A stretch of DNA of 64,000 nt. Source: CALXVA01 sp944392465 (GTDB lineage: Bacteria > Bacillota > Clostridia > TANB77 > CAG-508). The notes beneath the pieces were generated by a model. It saw nothing but the letters and a program-made list of their open reading frames with translations, was not told the origin of the DNA and did not search any database. A program made the position numbers and the translations under genes. Where the stretch lies: contig OZ006978.1 in the NCBI GenBank assembly GCA_963931155.1, forward strand, positions 434,001 to 498,000, in the 5' to 3' direction. This document shows positions 38,801 to 52,800 of this stretch, piece by piece (position 1 is the stretch's first letter; every line of letters begins with the position of its first letter).

Positions 38801-41800
38801 GTCTGGTTCTATACTATATGTTTTTTGTACATTTTCAATTTTGTTGTCTTCTCCTATTTCTTCATACCTTAGTTCTTGTATTTGTTCATTGTTTTTGTAT
38901 ATTCGTATATAATAATCATTTGTTGTTATTTCGTCTCGTTCATCATTTACTGTTACTTCTACATTTGCATTATATTCATATTTAAATTCTTCATAATCTG
39001 TTTTTTTATCGCCTAGTTCTATTTGTAGGTCTTTTATTTCTACTGTTGCTTTGTCTTCAACTACAACAAAGCCAACATATCCGCTTTTGCTTAAAGTTGT
39101 TGTAAATTCATATTCCTTCCATTCATTATTCAAATCATTTATGACTTTAAAATAAGTGTAACCAGCTTCTTTTGCATTTCTATTATTTTTTTCCGCCATG
39201 TGAATATGTGTGTAATAGTCGCTTCTTGCTTTAAAACTTATGGTTATTTCTTGATCTAAGTATTTACCTAAATCATAATAATTTCTATTGTTAACTCCAA
39301 TAGAAGCTCCTAGTTCAAGCGTTTTTGTCTCTTCATTATAGCTTAATCCATATCTATTATTTGTATTAAAACATTGTTCATACCAGTTTACTTTTGAGCT
39401 TACATCTATTAAGTTCTTTCCTGTTGGTGTTTTTTCTAATCCTATTAAATCTAGCTTTCCACTTATTCCTGTTTCTGTTATTATTTTTATTTCTTTTAAG
39501 ACGTAATCTGCTTCGTATGTTTCATCTGTGCTTCCTATGTTGTACTGTGGTGCATATACTATTATTCTATACTCTTCATTTGGCGTTAAATCTTCATATG
39601 TTTTCCTTTCATATTCCACATTTGTTTGCATTTCACTTAAGTCTATTAATTTATTGTCTTTATCTCTTACTTCTATTCTTACTTTGTTTGTTAATACTGC
39701 ATTATCTATATCTTCTATTCTCATATCTAAGTCTATCATTGTGCCTATTACAAATTGGTTCTTTATTTGTACTTCTGCCGGCATTTTTAGTGTTATTAAT
39801 TCTTCTATATTTTGCTTGTCTTCTACTACTTCTTCTACCGTTCCTTGTTTTACTGTTGTTATTACATCTATTCTGTATTTTGTGTTTGAGTTTAGTTTTT
39901 CTATATTTATTTCTACTTCTTCTGCTACTTTTAGTTGTTGGACTTGTTCTTGTGTGAATGTAATTCGTTGGACTTCTGTTTCTTCTTTCTCTAATTGTTC
40001 TTGATCTTGATTATTTCCATTGCTACCACTATTGTTTAACTCATCGCCATTATCTTCTACATTATTATCATCATTATTTCCATTACCGTTATTGTTCGTG
40101 TTTTCCACATTTTTACCTTCGTCATATATAACTACTTCCACTTTATCTAGTATCGCTAGTAGTCTTGCATCAGTTTGATTTGCATCTATACTTATTCCAA
40201 GGTTCATACTATTTTGTGTTATTTCTTTATCATCTATTTTTACTTGCATGTATCCTAATGATGCTAGTGGTCTTGTTACAAAACTTCCTCTTCCTAGTTC
40301 TGCATTTTCTTTTACTCCTGTTCCATCTTCTAAGTCATAATCTCCATAGATTACTATTTGATAATATCCATTTGGGTCTAGGTCGTTGAATTTTAGTGTT
40401 TCCTTGTGTCCGTCGTTTATGTTTTCCCCTGTTGTTGAATCTCCATCGCTTTTGCCTAATATTCCTTGTTTTACTATATCTCCACTTGGGTTTGTTATTT
40501 CATATCTATAGTTTTCTAGTTTTACATTGTCTTTATTGTTTAGTACTACTTCTATCTCTATTTCTGTTACATCTTGTTTCGTTGGCCTTATACTTGCTGT
40601 TGGCATTTGTTTTGAGGTTATTGTTTCTCCTTCATTGTTCTTCTCTTTTAGCTCATTTCCAAATCTATCATATGCTGTGATTTTGTATTTTATCTTACTA
40701 TTTGATGTTAAGCTTTCACTTGTTTGGTAGGTTATTTCTTTTCCTTCTTTTATATCATTTACTTGGTTATTGCTTAATCTATATGCTACATCTCCTATCT
40801 CTATTTGCAACCTTGATATTCCTTTTATTACTTCTTCGTCTATGTTGTTATTTATTTTTAAGTTCTTTAATTCTATTTTATTTGAATATATTTCTCCATT
40901 TTGAAAACTAAAGTCTATTGTTCCTAATGTATCTATTGATTTTGTTGTTACTTTTCCATTATAAAATTCTTCTTGCTGTTCTATTTCATTTTCATCTGTG
41001 TAGTAGAATATTCCTTTTATTTCATATTCTGAACTTGGTTGTAAGTTTGTTATCTCTACATTTCCTACTTTTGTTGCAAATACTCTTCTATTTAATCTTC
41101 CATCTAAATATATTTCAAATGTAATTCCTCTTGAAATAACATTTGCTCTATCTCTTACTGAAAGGTTTGTGGTTGCTGAGTATACTCCTGTTTCAAAATC
41201 TGTACAGCTTACTTCTGGTTTTTCCCACATTCCTTCTTGCCATTCATCTTCATTATTGTCGTTATTATTGTTATTCTCTGTGTTTGTCATATTTTGATTA
41301 GTATTACCATTGTTTTGCTCTGTTGTTTCTTCTGCAATTGTATTCTCTTCGTTTGTCGTATTTTTCACATCATCTTCTTCTGTTTCATTTAATGTATTTT
41401 CTTCTTTGTTATTGTTTGCATTGCTTTCTTCGGTTTGTAAAATATCTAATCTCTCTAATAATGTTTTGTATGTTATTGTTTCTCCATTTATTTTTGCTTT
41501 TGAATCTGGGTCTATTGGGTTTATTTCTTTGTATTGTAAATAGCTATCTTTTAAATTATCGCTCTTACTATTTTCTTCTTGTTTAATTTCTGCATTATTG
41601 TCAGTCTGCTCTTCACTTTTCTGCATGCCTTCCATCTCATAATATGCTATATGGTCTTCTGCAAAATATATGTTACTAAATTCTTTTATTGTATATTCTC
41701 CATTTGCTGTTGTTATTGTTATTGGTTCTACATTGGTGTATATTTCATCTTCACTTTTTAGGAATAAATACTTGTTTCCATCTGCTCTTGTTATATCAGC

Positions 41801-42273
41801 TCCATTATACATTACTCCATCTGCCATCATGAAGTCTGGGTAGCCTTCTACTTTTTCATAATTTACTGTTATTAATTTTGTATTTTTCCCTAAGTTTAAA
41901 AGTGCATTTCCTTCATTTATGTATATTGGATAATTTATGTCTATCTCTTTTTTATCATCTTCTCCTATGTAATATGAATTTAATTTTTTATATATCAAAT
42001 CATTCTCTTGCACAGCAATTAAGCCCAAGTATGGTGCTAACTTGGACTTATCACTACTCTTTAAGTTCTCCACCATTTCTTTTCCTTCTATTGCATACCC
42101 ACTATATGTTATTATTTGCTCTGGTGAATACCTTAAAAATATATAATATATTACCACTAGTATTATTAGCATTACAACTATTCCTACTAGTATAAATACT
42201 GGTAGGTTATTTAATGGTGTAGCTCTCTCTCTCTCTCTCTCTCTAGAGCCATGCGGTTTTTACGTTTTTTCAT
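32816..42273 (-). CDS. Giant cell-surface protein 1, both ends membrane-anchored; tract-controlled start
   Basis: About 3,150 residues, positions counted from the internal ATG 42172. A charged N-terminus and membrane anchor (VFILVGIVVMLIILVVIYYI) is followed by an Asn/Glu-rich linker (about 215-320) and fibronectin-III/Ig-like modules (about 325-910). A jelly-roll carbohydrate-binding-like domain (about 915-1055) leads to a long beta-helix of GLUG-type repeats (YVGGIVG, NCYV; about 1160-2600), as in streptococcal M26 protease N-terminal regions and adhesins. A conserved domain (2600-3070) and a C-terminal membrane segment with a lysine tail close it. No protease HExxH is seen. The ATG at 42273 (AAAGGA site) reads MKKRKNRMALERER into the (AG)11 tract, after which the frame is wrong. 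With 10 units it would join the body. No other start exists upstream. Likely an adhesin. Confidence 0.85.
42223..42244 (-). repeat. (AG)11 dinucleotide tract in the start region of surface gene 1
   Basis: Plus-strand (CT)11. From ATG GCT CTA the tract codes alternating Glu-Arg. With 11 units the frame continues as LHH-stop. With 10 or 13 units it continues ERATPLNNLPVFILV into the membrane anchor. Such tracts mutate by slipped-strand mispairing. Confidence 0.85.
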
Positions 42274-42407
42274 TTTTTACTCTTTCCTTTCATTTGTTTT
42301 TTGTTTTTCAAGTTTTTTTACTTTATCTTTGCAATCATTTTTTCTCAAATACTAAAATTCATACTTTAGTTCTGTTTTGTTAAAAAATTATTGTTTTTTG
42401 TTTCTTG

Positions 42408-42440
42408 TGCCAAGGAGTCTGTGAAGTGAACCCAATGGCA
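42408..42440 (-). repeat. Family B hairpin in the leader of surface gene 1
   Basis: On the coding strand TGCCATTGGG ... CCTTGGCA just after the probable -10, so in the 5' untranslated RNA. Surface gene 2 has the matching element at 53395-53429. Confidence 0.5.
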
Positions 42441-42445
42441 TTTTT

Positions 42446-42454
42446 ATTATATCA
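42446..42454 (-). promoter_or_regulatory. Extended -10 promoter of surface gene 1
   Basis: TGATATAAT on the minus strand (TGn extended -10), with AGTATTCCAATT upstream. The same block is conserved at surface gene 2, where the rest of the leader differs. Confidence 0.6.
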
Positions 42455-42505
42455 TAATTATTTTAAATTGGAATACTATTTTTTAGTTTTCTACTTATAA
42501 CCTTT

Positions 42506-43711
42506 TTAGATTTTTTCTTCAAGCAACCAATCTATTATATTTATTTTCCTTATTCCATTATAGTCTGCTTCTAAATCTCTTTCCATTGTTAACAAATATT
42601 TAGGATAAAAGTCTCCCGTTTTTTGCAATGGCTTTAATTCTCTTTCTAATGTTTTCTCATCTCTCGTAGTTAATGATACCTGATAATATTCTAGCCCATT
42701 TTTATTTTCAGCTACAAAATCTATTTCTAAATTCTCTATTTTTCCCGTATATACTTTATATCCTCTTCTTAACAATTCCAAATAAACTATATTTTCCAAT
42801 ATATGTCCCATATCTTGTCCAGCTTTTTTTCCAAGCATATGTGCTCTAAATCCTATATCTGCAATGTAATACTTGTACCCACTTGCAAGGACATTTTTTC
42901 CTTTGGCGTCAAATCTATCAACTTTATATAACAAAAATGCATCTATTAATGCTGAAATATAATTTTCTACTGTATGATTACTTGTAGCTCTATTCATACT
43001 TGTTAATGTGTCACTTATTTTTTTAGTAGTTATTTGACTTCCTATGTTACTAAAAATGTATTTTATAATACTTTCTAATAACATTTTATTATTTATATTA
43101 TTTCTTTGCATTACATCCTTATATATAACAGTTGAAAACACTCCATCTATATAACTTTCGATTATATCTGGATTTGTTTTAAATAATTCTACTGTTAGTG
43201 GCAATGAACCGTATTTTAAATAATCTAATAATTTTTCTTGTTTATCTATATTTTCGTTAAAGGCTGACATATATTCTTTGAAAGATAATGGTAACATTTT
43301 TATTTCTACATATCTGCCTGAAATTAGAGTTGCTAATTCTCCAGATAAAAGATATGCATTTGAACCTGTTATATATAAATCAATATTTTTATCTATATAT
43401 AAACTATCTATAGTCTTTTGAAATTCATCTACACGTTGAACTTCATCTATAAAAACATAATTTTTTTTGCTTTTAACTAATCTTTTACTTATATAGTTAT
43501 ATAGTTCAACATAACTTTCAAAATTATATTCTTGACTTTCTAGATTTAGTTTTATTATTTGATCTTCCTGTACTCCTTGTTCTTTTAAATAGTTAATATA
43601 TATATCAAATAAAGTAGATTTACCGCATCTTCTAATTCCTGTTACAATTTTAATTAAATCTTTATCTCTAAAATCTATAAGTTTTTTCAAATAGATATCT
43701 CTTTGTATCAT
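42506..43711 (-). CDS. AAA ATPase with C-terminal DUF4143 domain (A)
   Basis: 401 residues. P-loop GIRRCGKST (about 28-36), Walker B VFIDEVQRV, the sensor-like ITGSNAYLLSGELATLISGRY and a C-terminal DUF4143 part (MGHILENIVYLELLRRGYKVYTGKI). This family is common and variable in gut Firmicutes and Bacteroidetes; its job is not established. It has its own strong promoter behind a perfect hairpin. It stands between surface genes 1 and 2 but is not closely similar to the second ATPase. ATG 43711 is chosen with AGAGGTG upstream; a GTG at 43720 overlaps that site. Confidence 0.88.
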   Translation of the reverse strand: MIQRDIYLKKLIDFRDKDLIKIVTGIRRCGKSTLFDIYINYLKEQGVQEDQIIKLNLESQEYNFESYVELYNYISKRLVKSKKNYVFIDEVQRVDEFQKTIDSLYIDKNIDLYITGSNAYLLSGELATLISGRYVEIKMLPLSFKEYMSAFNENIDKQEKLLDYLKYGSLPLTVELFKTNPDIIESYIDGVFSTVIYKDVMQRNNINNKMLLESIIKYIFSNIGSQITTKKISDTLTSMNRATSNHTVENYISALIDAFLLYKVDRFDAKGKNVLASGYKYYIADIGFRAHMLGKKAGQDMGHILENIVYLELLRRGYKVYTGKIENLEIDFVAENKNGLEYYQVSLTTRDEKTLERELKPLQKTGDFYPKYLLTMERDLEADYNGIRKINIIDWLLEEKI

Positions 43712-43730
43712 AGTTTTCACCTCTACTTAT

Positions 43731-43759
43731 AGTATACAACAATTATTGTATTGTGTCAA
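43731..43759 (-). promoter_or_regulatory. Consensus promoter of ATPase A
   Basis: TTGACA (43759-43754), a 17-nt spacer and TATACT (43736-43731). The -35 touches the hairpin at 43760. Confidence 0.8.
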
Positions 43760-43789
43760 CGAGCAATGGAAAAATGTTTCCATTGCTCG
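43760..43789. promoter_or_regulatory. 13-bp hairpin abutting the -35 box of ATPase A
   Basis: CGAGCAATGGAAA, loop AATG, TTTCCATTGCTCG. There is no T run in the direction of surface gene 2, so it is a poor terminator for that gene; its place suggests an operator. ATPase B has a different sequence with the same design. Confidence 0.6.
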
Positions 43790-43848
43790 TTTATTTTGAT
43801 GTGTATTGGAATTATGCGTTGAATATATTATATGTAAAAAAACATAAT

Positions 43849-46800
43849 TTATACATTGTTTTTTGTATTCTTTTTCACCACAATCTTTCTTAAAATAACT
43901 AATGCTAACATAACCACAACAATTGTTGATATCACTATTATTGCTCCATTTGTTTGTGGTTTTGTTTCTTCTTTTGCATTATACCCATATATTCCTTCTA
44001 GTCCGTTTTGTGTTATTTTTTCTGTTTCTGATACTGGTGTTTCATCGATTTCGTTTAGTATTTCGTCTTCACTATATACTTCGTATTCTCCTGTTTCTGC
44101 ATTGTATACGGTTATATAGTCGTTGTTTGAGTTTGTACTTGATGAATTTGTTGAACTTTCTGTATTGTTTTTATCGCTTGAACTAGTTGTATTTCCGTTG
44201 TTTGAATTATTTGCAACATTTGAAGTTGAGCCATTGCTACTTAAATTATTTTCATTTTCACTTTGGTTATTGTTGTTTTGAGCATTTCCGTTTACTCGCT
44301 CAATGGCTTTTTCTACAGGTAATTCTGCCAGCTTTTGCTCTAGCTCTTTACTTTTTGCATATTCTTGCTGTTTTTCTTCGTAGTCATTCCATATATTCTC
44401 TATACTTCCTGCAATATAATCTGTTAGTCCTTCATCTGATTTCTCGTTATTCTCATATACTACTTCTCCACTTACATAATTGAATACTATTACTTTGCCT
44501 GTGTTATATAGCACCATTACTTCTGTTTTTTCTTCATCTGTATTTTGTTCTATTTGTTTTATATTTCTTGTTAAGAAATTATCTGGATATTTTAGCATTT
44601 CTTTTAAGTCTACTAATTCTCCTGAAGTATTTAGTATTGTTTGGTATTCTTTATTGTTGTAATTATCTGTTATGCTGTTTCCAATTTTCATATCTAGTGA
44701 ATTTGAAAGTGCTGATAGTTTTCCGCTTCTCACATTGTATACTTGCAGTTTTATATTTCCGTTTATTTTGCTGTATGTTCCATATACTTCTATTGTGTTT
44801 CCTTTGTAATCGTATGTATGAAGTGGCTTTGGTGTTTGTTCTAAATATGTTTCTTTATCTTGTTCTAGATAAGTTTGCGAAGAATTTACATTATTACTTG
44901 AATCTGCACCTGTATTTTCCACAAATTCGCCTGTAACAATGTTCATAACTGTGCCATCTTTTCTTAAAGCATATCCTTCATATACATTTACATATTCTCC
45001 TTGTTGTATTTTTCCATTAATGTATAGATTTGTTCCAAGTAAGTATGCATTGTTTCCTCCAACTAAACTTGCTTCACTTCTTACATCGTCTGGTGTTATT
45101 GTGATTATCTTTTCTTCTTGTCCATTGCTTAGTTTTATTTCTATTGTGTCCTTAAAATTATATTTGAACGTATATGTTTGATTTGTGCTATTGCTTAATT
45201 CTACTGTTTCTAGTTCTTGTCCATTGATGAAGTATGCGAATTTTGTTAATGAGTTTTGATACTTTGAACTTTGTCCTGCTTGTTGTTCATTGGCAATTTT
45301 AGTATGTACTTTCTCATTATAATTATTTACTACTCCACTAAAATCTACGTTTATTTCATTAACAGAAACTGGATATACTGTACAATTTGGTAGTGTTACT
45401 TTATTTTCAGTTTCTATATTGTTTTGTGCTGTTATATTATTTTGTGTTGTAGCATTGTTTTTATCTTCTGTATCATTCAATGAACTTATTTCTGTAATTT
45501 CTGGGTCTGTTGGCAATTTCACGTCTGTTGCATTTTTTACATTTTTAGGTGTTGGATAAGAATCACTTTGTAAAGGTATGTATGAATAATGTCCATTCCA
45601 TCCGAATGTACTTCTATATGTTTGTTCTAATCTTAAATCATCTCCATTTACATACTGTTCTTGTTTATATGTATCTATTATTTCATTTATATATTCATCA
45701 TTTATTTTACTATACTTATAAATATAAGTATTTATTATATTTTCGTTACTGATTTTTGAATTACCAATTCCCATAGATACACTATCTTTATCTTCAGATT
45801 GTAATGTTGCGTCAACATATATGTTTTTGTAATATTCTCCTTCCTTTGCTAAAGTTTTTGATACATTTCCTATAATACCACCCACATTAGCTTTTGAAGA
45901 TATATTTGAAGATGCTATACCACAATTTGAAATCTTACTTCTATATGAAATCGTAGTCATGTTAGAATTATCTAACATTCCTATTAAACCTCCAGCCGAG
46001 TGTGAAATTGCTTTAATGTTAGCGTTTACCAAACTTCCATTTAGTGGCCCTTGTGTAAATACTCCCATTAAACCTCCAACCATCGCATTTCCTTCTATAT
46101 TTGTCTGACCAACAAAACATTCCTGAGGTGCATGAGCTTCATTAGCACCATAATATCCTCCAACTATACCGCCAACCTTGTTTCCTAATGATCTTATTGT
46201 GCAATTATTAACATTGCAGTAAAATAATAAATAAGTCGTACCTCCTGCAATTCCTCCTACTTGATCACAATCAACACTTGTTCCAATTATATTTGTATTT
46301 TTTACAATTGCGGAGTTTTCATAACAATCACTGTAGCCCATTATTCCACCAACATAGCCCTGACTTCCATAAATGTTACAATCATCTACTATATTATCTA
46401 AGCAATGATTTAAATTTGGCAATCTTTTTCTTCCACACATTCCGCCTACATAACTAGTTCCTGTTATTGAACTACCCTTAATATTACTATATTCTAAAAC
46501 TGTTTCATAACAGTCTCCAACTATTCCTCCTATATAGGATTTTCCTGTTACTTCTGAATTAGTTATATTAATATTTTCTTGATAAATTGGATTTCCGAGT
46601 TGGACCAGTAGTTATTCCCATAATTCCTCCAGCATAGTTATCTACAGCTGTAACATGAATATCTTTTGCCTTTACATTATTAACATTATAGTTACATTCT
46701 CCGGCTAAACCACCAATATAAGAATTACCATTTACGTTAATGTTTTCCATTTCTACATTTGTTACTTCTCCGAACACAAAACTTCCAACTATTCCAACAT

Positions 46801-49800
46801 AGTTCATTTTTTGTGCTTCAATTGTTATATTGCTAAATTTTACATTATCAATAATTCCACCATTTGTAGATATAATTCCAAAGTAATTACCTGTAGAGGC
46901 TATATTAGTTAATATTATGTTTTCAAATCCTATATTTTTTATTCTTGTCTTTACATTGTTTATTAATCCTGTATTTGCATCACTAAATTCTAGTTTTATA
47001 TTTTTTAATGTATATATTTTATTTTCTGCTTCTAGCCTATTCACTTTTATATTATTTTTTATACTTGGCTTTCCTGTAAAGTCTATATCTGCCATTAATT
47101 TATAATTTTGATATGTTCCTTCTTCTATAGACTGCCAATCTTCGTATGTATATATTTCTTTATAAAATTGTACTGGTATTTCTAGTTCTATCTCTTTTGA
47201 TTGTTCTTCTTTGCTATCCATCTTATATTTTATTGCGGTTAATTTATAATTATCAAAATATCTTATTGGAGTTGCTCTTACTGTTATACTCGTTATTCCA
47301 TTTTGAGTTACGTTTCTTGTTACTTCTGCAACTTCCATATCTTCTATTTCTAAATCTGTTATTTCTATTTCTTCTGGATTCTTTATTTTTACTGTTATTT
47401 CTGCTTCAGTTGTATTCGGTTTTGCTGTTTCAATGCTTTCAATTTCTAAATTTGCATTTTCAGTTTCCTTACTGTCATCTAAGAATATATCTTGTTGATT
47501 TGGTAATAGCTCAGTTCCTTCTGTATTATATAACTTTGGTAATATTCCTTCTCCCTTTTTATCATAATTAAAACTTTCTCCTAAATTCAGATTTAGCACT
47601 TCTTCTTTAGTTAATAAAGTAGCTCCTTTTTCTTCCTCACTTGCATATCCATTTAATAATTGTTTTTCATATGCATAATTATTATCTGTTGTATTAGTGG
47701 TACTTCCTATTATTCTATTTATGCTTTCTATTCCAGATGTTGTATATATTTTTCCTATACTTAAATTGTTTACAATTCCTTCTGTATCTACCGCAGTACT
47801 TCTTCCAATTATTCCTCCTAGATTTATATTATTTGTAGATATATTAACTGTTGAATAGCAATTTTCTATTTCTACTTCTGCACCTGATAGTCCCAATATT
47901 CCTCCTACATTAATATTTTTAGATACAATCTTTCCTCCTGAATAGCAATTAGTAATTTTGTTATATGAACCTCCGCCAATTATACCTCCAATTCTCGCAT
48001 TAGTAACATTAGAATCATTCATAGAAATATTATATGTGTAACAACAATCTATTGTTGTATTTCGAACTTGACCTATAGCCCCACCCAAGTAAAGAGTTCC
48101 TGTTTCCATATTAACATTTACTGAAGAATTGTTTACAGAGCAATTAGTAACTGAAGAATTCCAACAATCCCCAATCAAAGCTCCGATCATTACTGTACCA
48201 GTATTTTCCTGAGAATTCACCTCTGCATTTGTAACATGTACTCCATCTATTCTTCCAGAAGCTAATCCGGCTATAATACCCCCATGTGTTATCTTTCCTT
48301 CTTGTATATAATTTTTTATATACATATCCTTTAATGTGCCATATACCATGTAAAACAATGGTGCTCCATTATTTAAGTGTATGTTAGAAACAGTGTGTCC
48401 GTTTCCATTTAATATTCCTCTTATTTCTGAAATGTGAATTGAATTTCCTTCATTTATAAAGTTCAAATCCTCCATTAACATATAGTTCTCTGTTGGTGAA
48501 TCTGCAATTGCTTTCCAATCGGTTACATTCCATATTTCCTTATATAGATCTACATTTATTACTCTTTCTCCTTTTTCATATTCTCTTTTATATGTACTTC
48601 CATATGCTCCTTTTGTACTTATACTTAGTACATTGTAACTTGATACGCAAATTATTGGATTTTTTAATTCTGCTATTACTGTACTTTTTCCATTACTATA
48701 TTCTTGTGATAATATTTCTGTTTCTATATTTTCTATTTGTATATTATTTATTGTTTCTGATGATGGGTTATTTACACTAAATTCTACTTTTACTGTGTTT
48801 GTGCCTTGCTCTAATACTTTTGTTGATAATATGTCTGGTAAATCTGCGTCTTTTACCTCTGGTAATTCTATATACTCTTGTGCTGGCATACATTCTGGCA
48901 TATTTAATTGTGGGTAAAATCCTTTATTTACTAATTCATCTACTATAAAAGCACCATCTTGATTTATTATTTGATTTTGAAATGTTGAATCCCATAGTGA
49001 TAACATATTTCCTTTTGTTTCTAATTCACTTGTGAATATTTCATCTGCAAAATAATAATTGTTATATACTTTTTTTGAACCTTTATTATACACATTAGGG
49101 CCGTGTGTTAAATATGTTGTATTCTTTCCAATACCAACAGAATATACATTTTGTACTGTTGCATTATTGTTATTATTTAATACTATGTTTGCAGTATTAT
49201 TATCGCTTAAAGAATCTAAATAATTAATATTTGTAAGTGTAAAAATATTAGATATTGTAGCATTTGCTTGGTTAGACTCTATTCCTAAATTTTTATCTCG
49301 GTTATTTGTTTCTGTTACATTAATATCATGTCCATAAATATATCCATTTTTCACAGTTCCAAAATTATTTCTAAGTATTAAACATACTTGGCTACTGCCC
49401 AAAACATTTATATCATTTTCTACATTTATAATAAAATTTTCAACTACTCCATAATTATAATCACATAATATTTTATATAAACCTACTGTACCTTTCGATG
49501 ATTGCCACATATTAATTTGTATATTTTCCATTTTCCCATAATTGTAGCCAACTAAACTAATAAATTCTGATACATCTGAAGTATTATCAAAATTTATATC
49601 AAATACAAGGTTTTTAATTGTTCCATTCTTTTTAATTCTCCTAAACAGCCTGCCTAAATTATCCTTAGAGTTAATATATATTTTTTTACCATTATAGTCT
49701 ATAGTTCCAGAAAATCCACTTTTTTCCGTGAAAGCTCCAAAAGTATATTTACTACTAGAATTTTGCATATCTAAATCATTTAAAATAATATATGAGCCAA

Positions 49801-52800
49801 AAGGTTGTATTTTTAAATAGTCATTTAAGTTAAATATTCCTTTTATTTCTTTCGCTCCTTCTGTTGTAAATTCCTGTGAATCTAGTTCATAATATCTTTC
49901 TCCTATTTTTACTAAAAGCTCTATATTATAATTTACATCTGGTTCTATATTGTATGTTTTTTGTGCATTTTCTACTTTGTTGTTTTCTCCTATTTCTTCA
50001 TATCTTAATTCTTGTATTTGTTCATTATTTTTATATATTCTTATGTAGTAGTCGTTTGTTGCTATTTCATCTCTTTCATCATTTACTGTTACTACTATAT
50101 TGGCGTTATATTCATACTTAAATTCTTCATAGTCTGTTTTTTTACTTCCTAGTTCTATTTGTAAGTCTTGTATTTCTACTAATGTATTAGCATCTACATA
50201 AAATCCAATATATCCTGTTGTTTTGAGTATAGTTGTATAATTATATTCTTGCCATTCATTATTTAAGTCCTTTATCCAATAATATGTTGTTACATCTGCG
50301 TTATTAAAATCATCATTCTTTTTTTCTATTATATTTAAATTTTTTGCATTGTCAGATTTTGCCTTAAAACTTATTGTTATTTCTTGACCTAAGTATTTGC
50401 TTAAATCATAATAAGTTATATTATTAGGCCATGTAGTTCCACCTAATGTAAGTATTTTGCTTTCTTCGTTATAACTTAAACCATAATTACCGCTAGTATC
50501 AAAACACTTTTCATACCAGTTTACTTTTGAGCTTACATCTACTAAGTTCTTTCCTGTTGGTGTTTTTGCCAGTCCTATTAAATCTAGCTTTCCACTTATT
50601 CCTGTTTCTGTTACTATTTTTATTTCTTTTAATACATAATCTGCCTCATATGTTTCATCTGTGCTTCCTATGTTGTATTGTGGAGCATATACTATTATTC
50701 TATATTCTTCATTAGGTGTTAAATCTTCATATGTTTTCCTTTCATATTCTGCGTTTGTCTGCATTTCACTTAAGTCTATTAATTTATTATCTTTATCTCT
50801 TACCTCTATTCTTACTTTGTTTGTTAATACTGCATTATCTATATCTTCTATTCTCATATCTAAGTCTATCATTGTGCCTATTACAAATTGGTTCTTTATT
50901 TGTACTTCTGCTGACATTTTTAGTGTTATTAATTGTTCTATGTTTTGTTTATCTTCTACTACTTCTTCTACCGTTCCTTGTTTTACTGTGGTTATTACAT
51001 CTATTCTATATTTTGTGTTTGAGTTTAGTTGTTGTAGACTTAGCTCTACCTCTTCTGCTACTTTTAGTTGTTCTACTTGTTCTTTTGTTAGGGTTATACG
51101 TTGAATTTCAGTTTCTTTGCTTTGTTCTTCTTGTCCTTGATTAATTTGGTCGCTATTTTTTCCTTGGTCATATATAACTACTTCCACTTTATCTAGTATT
51201 GCTAAAAGTCTTGCATCTGTCTGATTTGCATCTATACTTATTCCTAGGTTCATTGAATTTTGTGTTATTTCTTTATCATCTATTTTTACTTGCATATATC
51301 CTAGTGATGCTAGTGGTCTTGTTACAAAACTTCCTCTTCCTAATTCTGCATTTTGTTTTACTCCTGTTCCATCTTCTAAGTTGTAATCTCCATAAATTAC
51401 TATTTGATAATATCCATTTGGATCTAGGTCGTTAAATTTTAATGTTTCCTTGTGTCCGTCATTTATGGTTTCTCCTGCTATCAGACTTCCATCTTCACCA
51501 ATTTGTCCATTATTTGAACCACTACCAGTTCCTAGCATTCCTTGTTTTACTATATCTCCACTTGGGTTTGTTATTTCATATCTATAGTTTTCTAGTTTTA
51601 CATTATCTTTATTATTTAATACTACTTCTATCTCTATTTCTGTTACATCTTGTTTTGTTGGTCTTATACTTGCTGTTGGCATTTGTTTTGAGGTTATTGT
51701 CTCTCCTTCATTGTTCTTCTCTTTTAGTTCATTTCCAAATCTATCATATGCTGTGATTTTGTATTTTATCTTACTATTTGATGTTAAACTTTCACTTGTT
51801 TGGTATGTTATCTCTTTTCCTGCTTTTATATCATTTACTTGGTTATTACTTAATCTATATGCCACATCTCCTATCTCTACTTGCAACCTTGATATTCCTT
51901 TTATTACTTCTTCGTCTCTATTGTTATTTATTTTCAAGTGTATTAGTTCTATTTTATTTGAATATATTTCTCCATTTTGGAAACTAAAGTCTATTGTTCC
52001 TAATGTGTCTATTGATTTTGTTGTTACTTTTCCATTATAGAATTCTTCTTGCTGCTCTACTCCATTCTCATCTGTATAATAGAATATTCCTTTTATCTCA
52101 TATTCTGAACTTGGTTGTAAGTTTGATATTTCTACTTTTCCTACTTTTGTTGCAAATACTCTTCTATTTAGTCTTCCATCTAAGTATAGTTCAAATGTAA
52201 TTCCTCTTGAAATGACATTTGCTCTATCTCTTACTGATAGGTTTGTGCTTATTGTATATACATCACTTTCAAAGTCTGTACAGCTTACTTCTGGTTTTTC
52301 CCACATCCCTTCTTGCCATTCGTCTTCATCCTTGTTGCTATTGTTATTTTCCGTATTTGTTATGTTTTGATTATTGCTACCATTGGTTGCCCCTGTTGTT
52401 TCTTCTACAGTTGTATTTTCTTCGTTTGTCGTATTTTTTACATCGTCTTTTTTTGTTTCGTTTGTTGCATTTTCTTCGTTGTTATTGTTTGTGTTACTTT
52501 CTTCAGTTTGTAAAATCTCTAATCTCTCTAGTAATGTTTTGTATGTTATTGTTTCTCCATTTATTTTTGCTTTTGAATCTGGGTCTATTGGGTTTATTTC
52601 TTTGTATTGTAGATAGCTATCTTTTAAATTATCGTTTTGTTTATTGCCTTGACTATTAATTGAACTATTCTTTTCTTCATTCTTGTCAGTTTGCTCGTTT
52701 TCTTCTTGCATGCCTTCCATCTCATAATATGCTATGTGATCTTCTGCAAAATATATGTTACTAAATTCTCTTATCGTATACTCTCCATTTGCTGTTGTTA

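Noticed and set aside
32816..42172. M26-type metalloprotease
   Set aside because: GLUG repeats resemble the N-terminal part of M26 proteases, but no HExxH zinc motif is seen in any of the three proteins.
42223..42244. (CT)n tracts and spaced intergenic repeats as CRISPR arrays
   Set aside because: There is no repeat-spacer regularity and no cas gene in the window.
43760..43789. Hairpin as terminator of surface gene 2
   Set aside because: No T run follows in the minus direction, and the hairpin touches the -35 box of the next gene; an operator is more likely.
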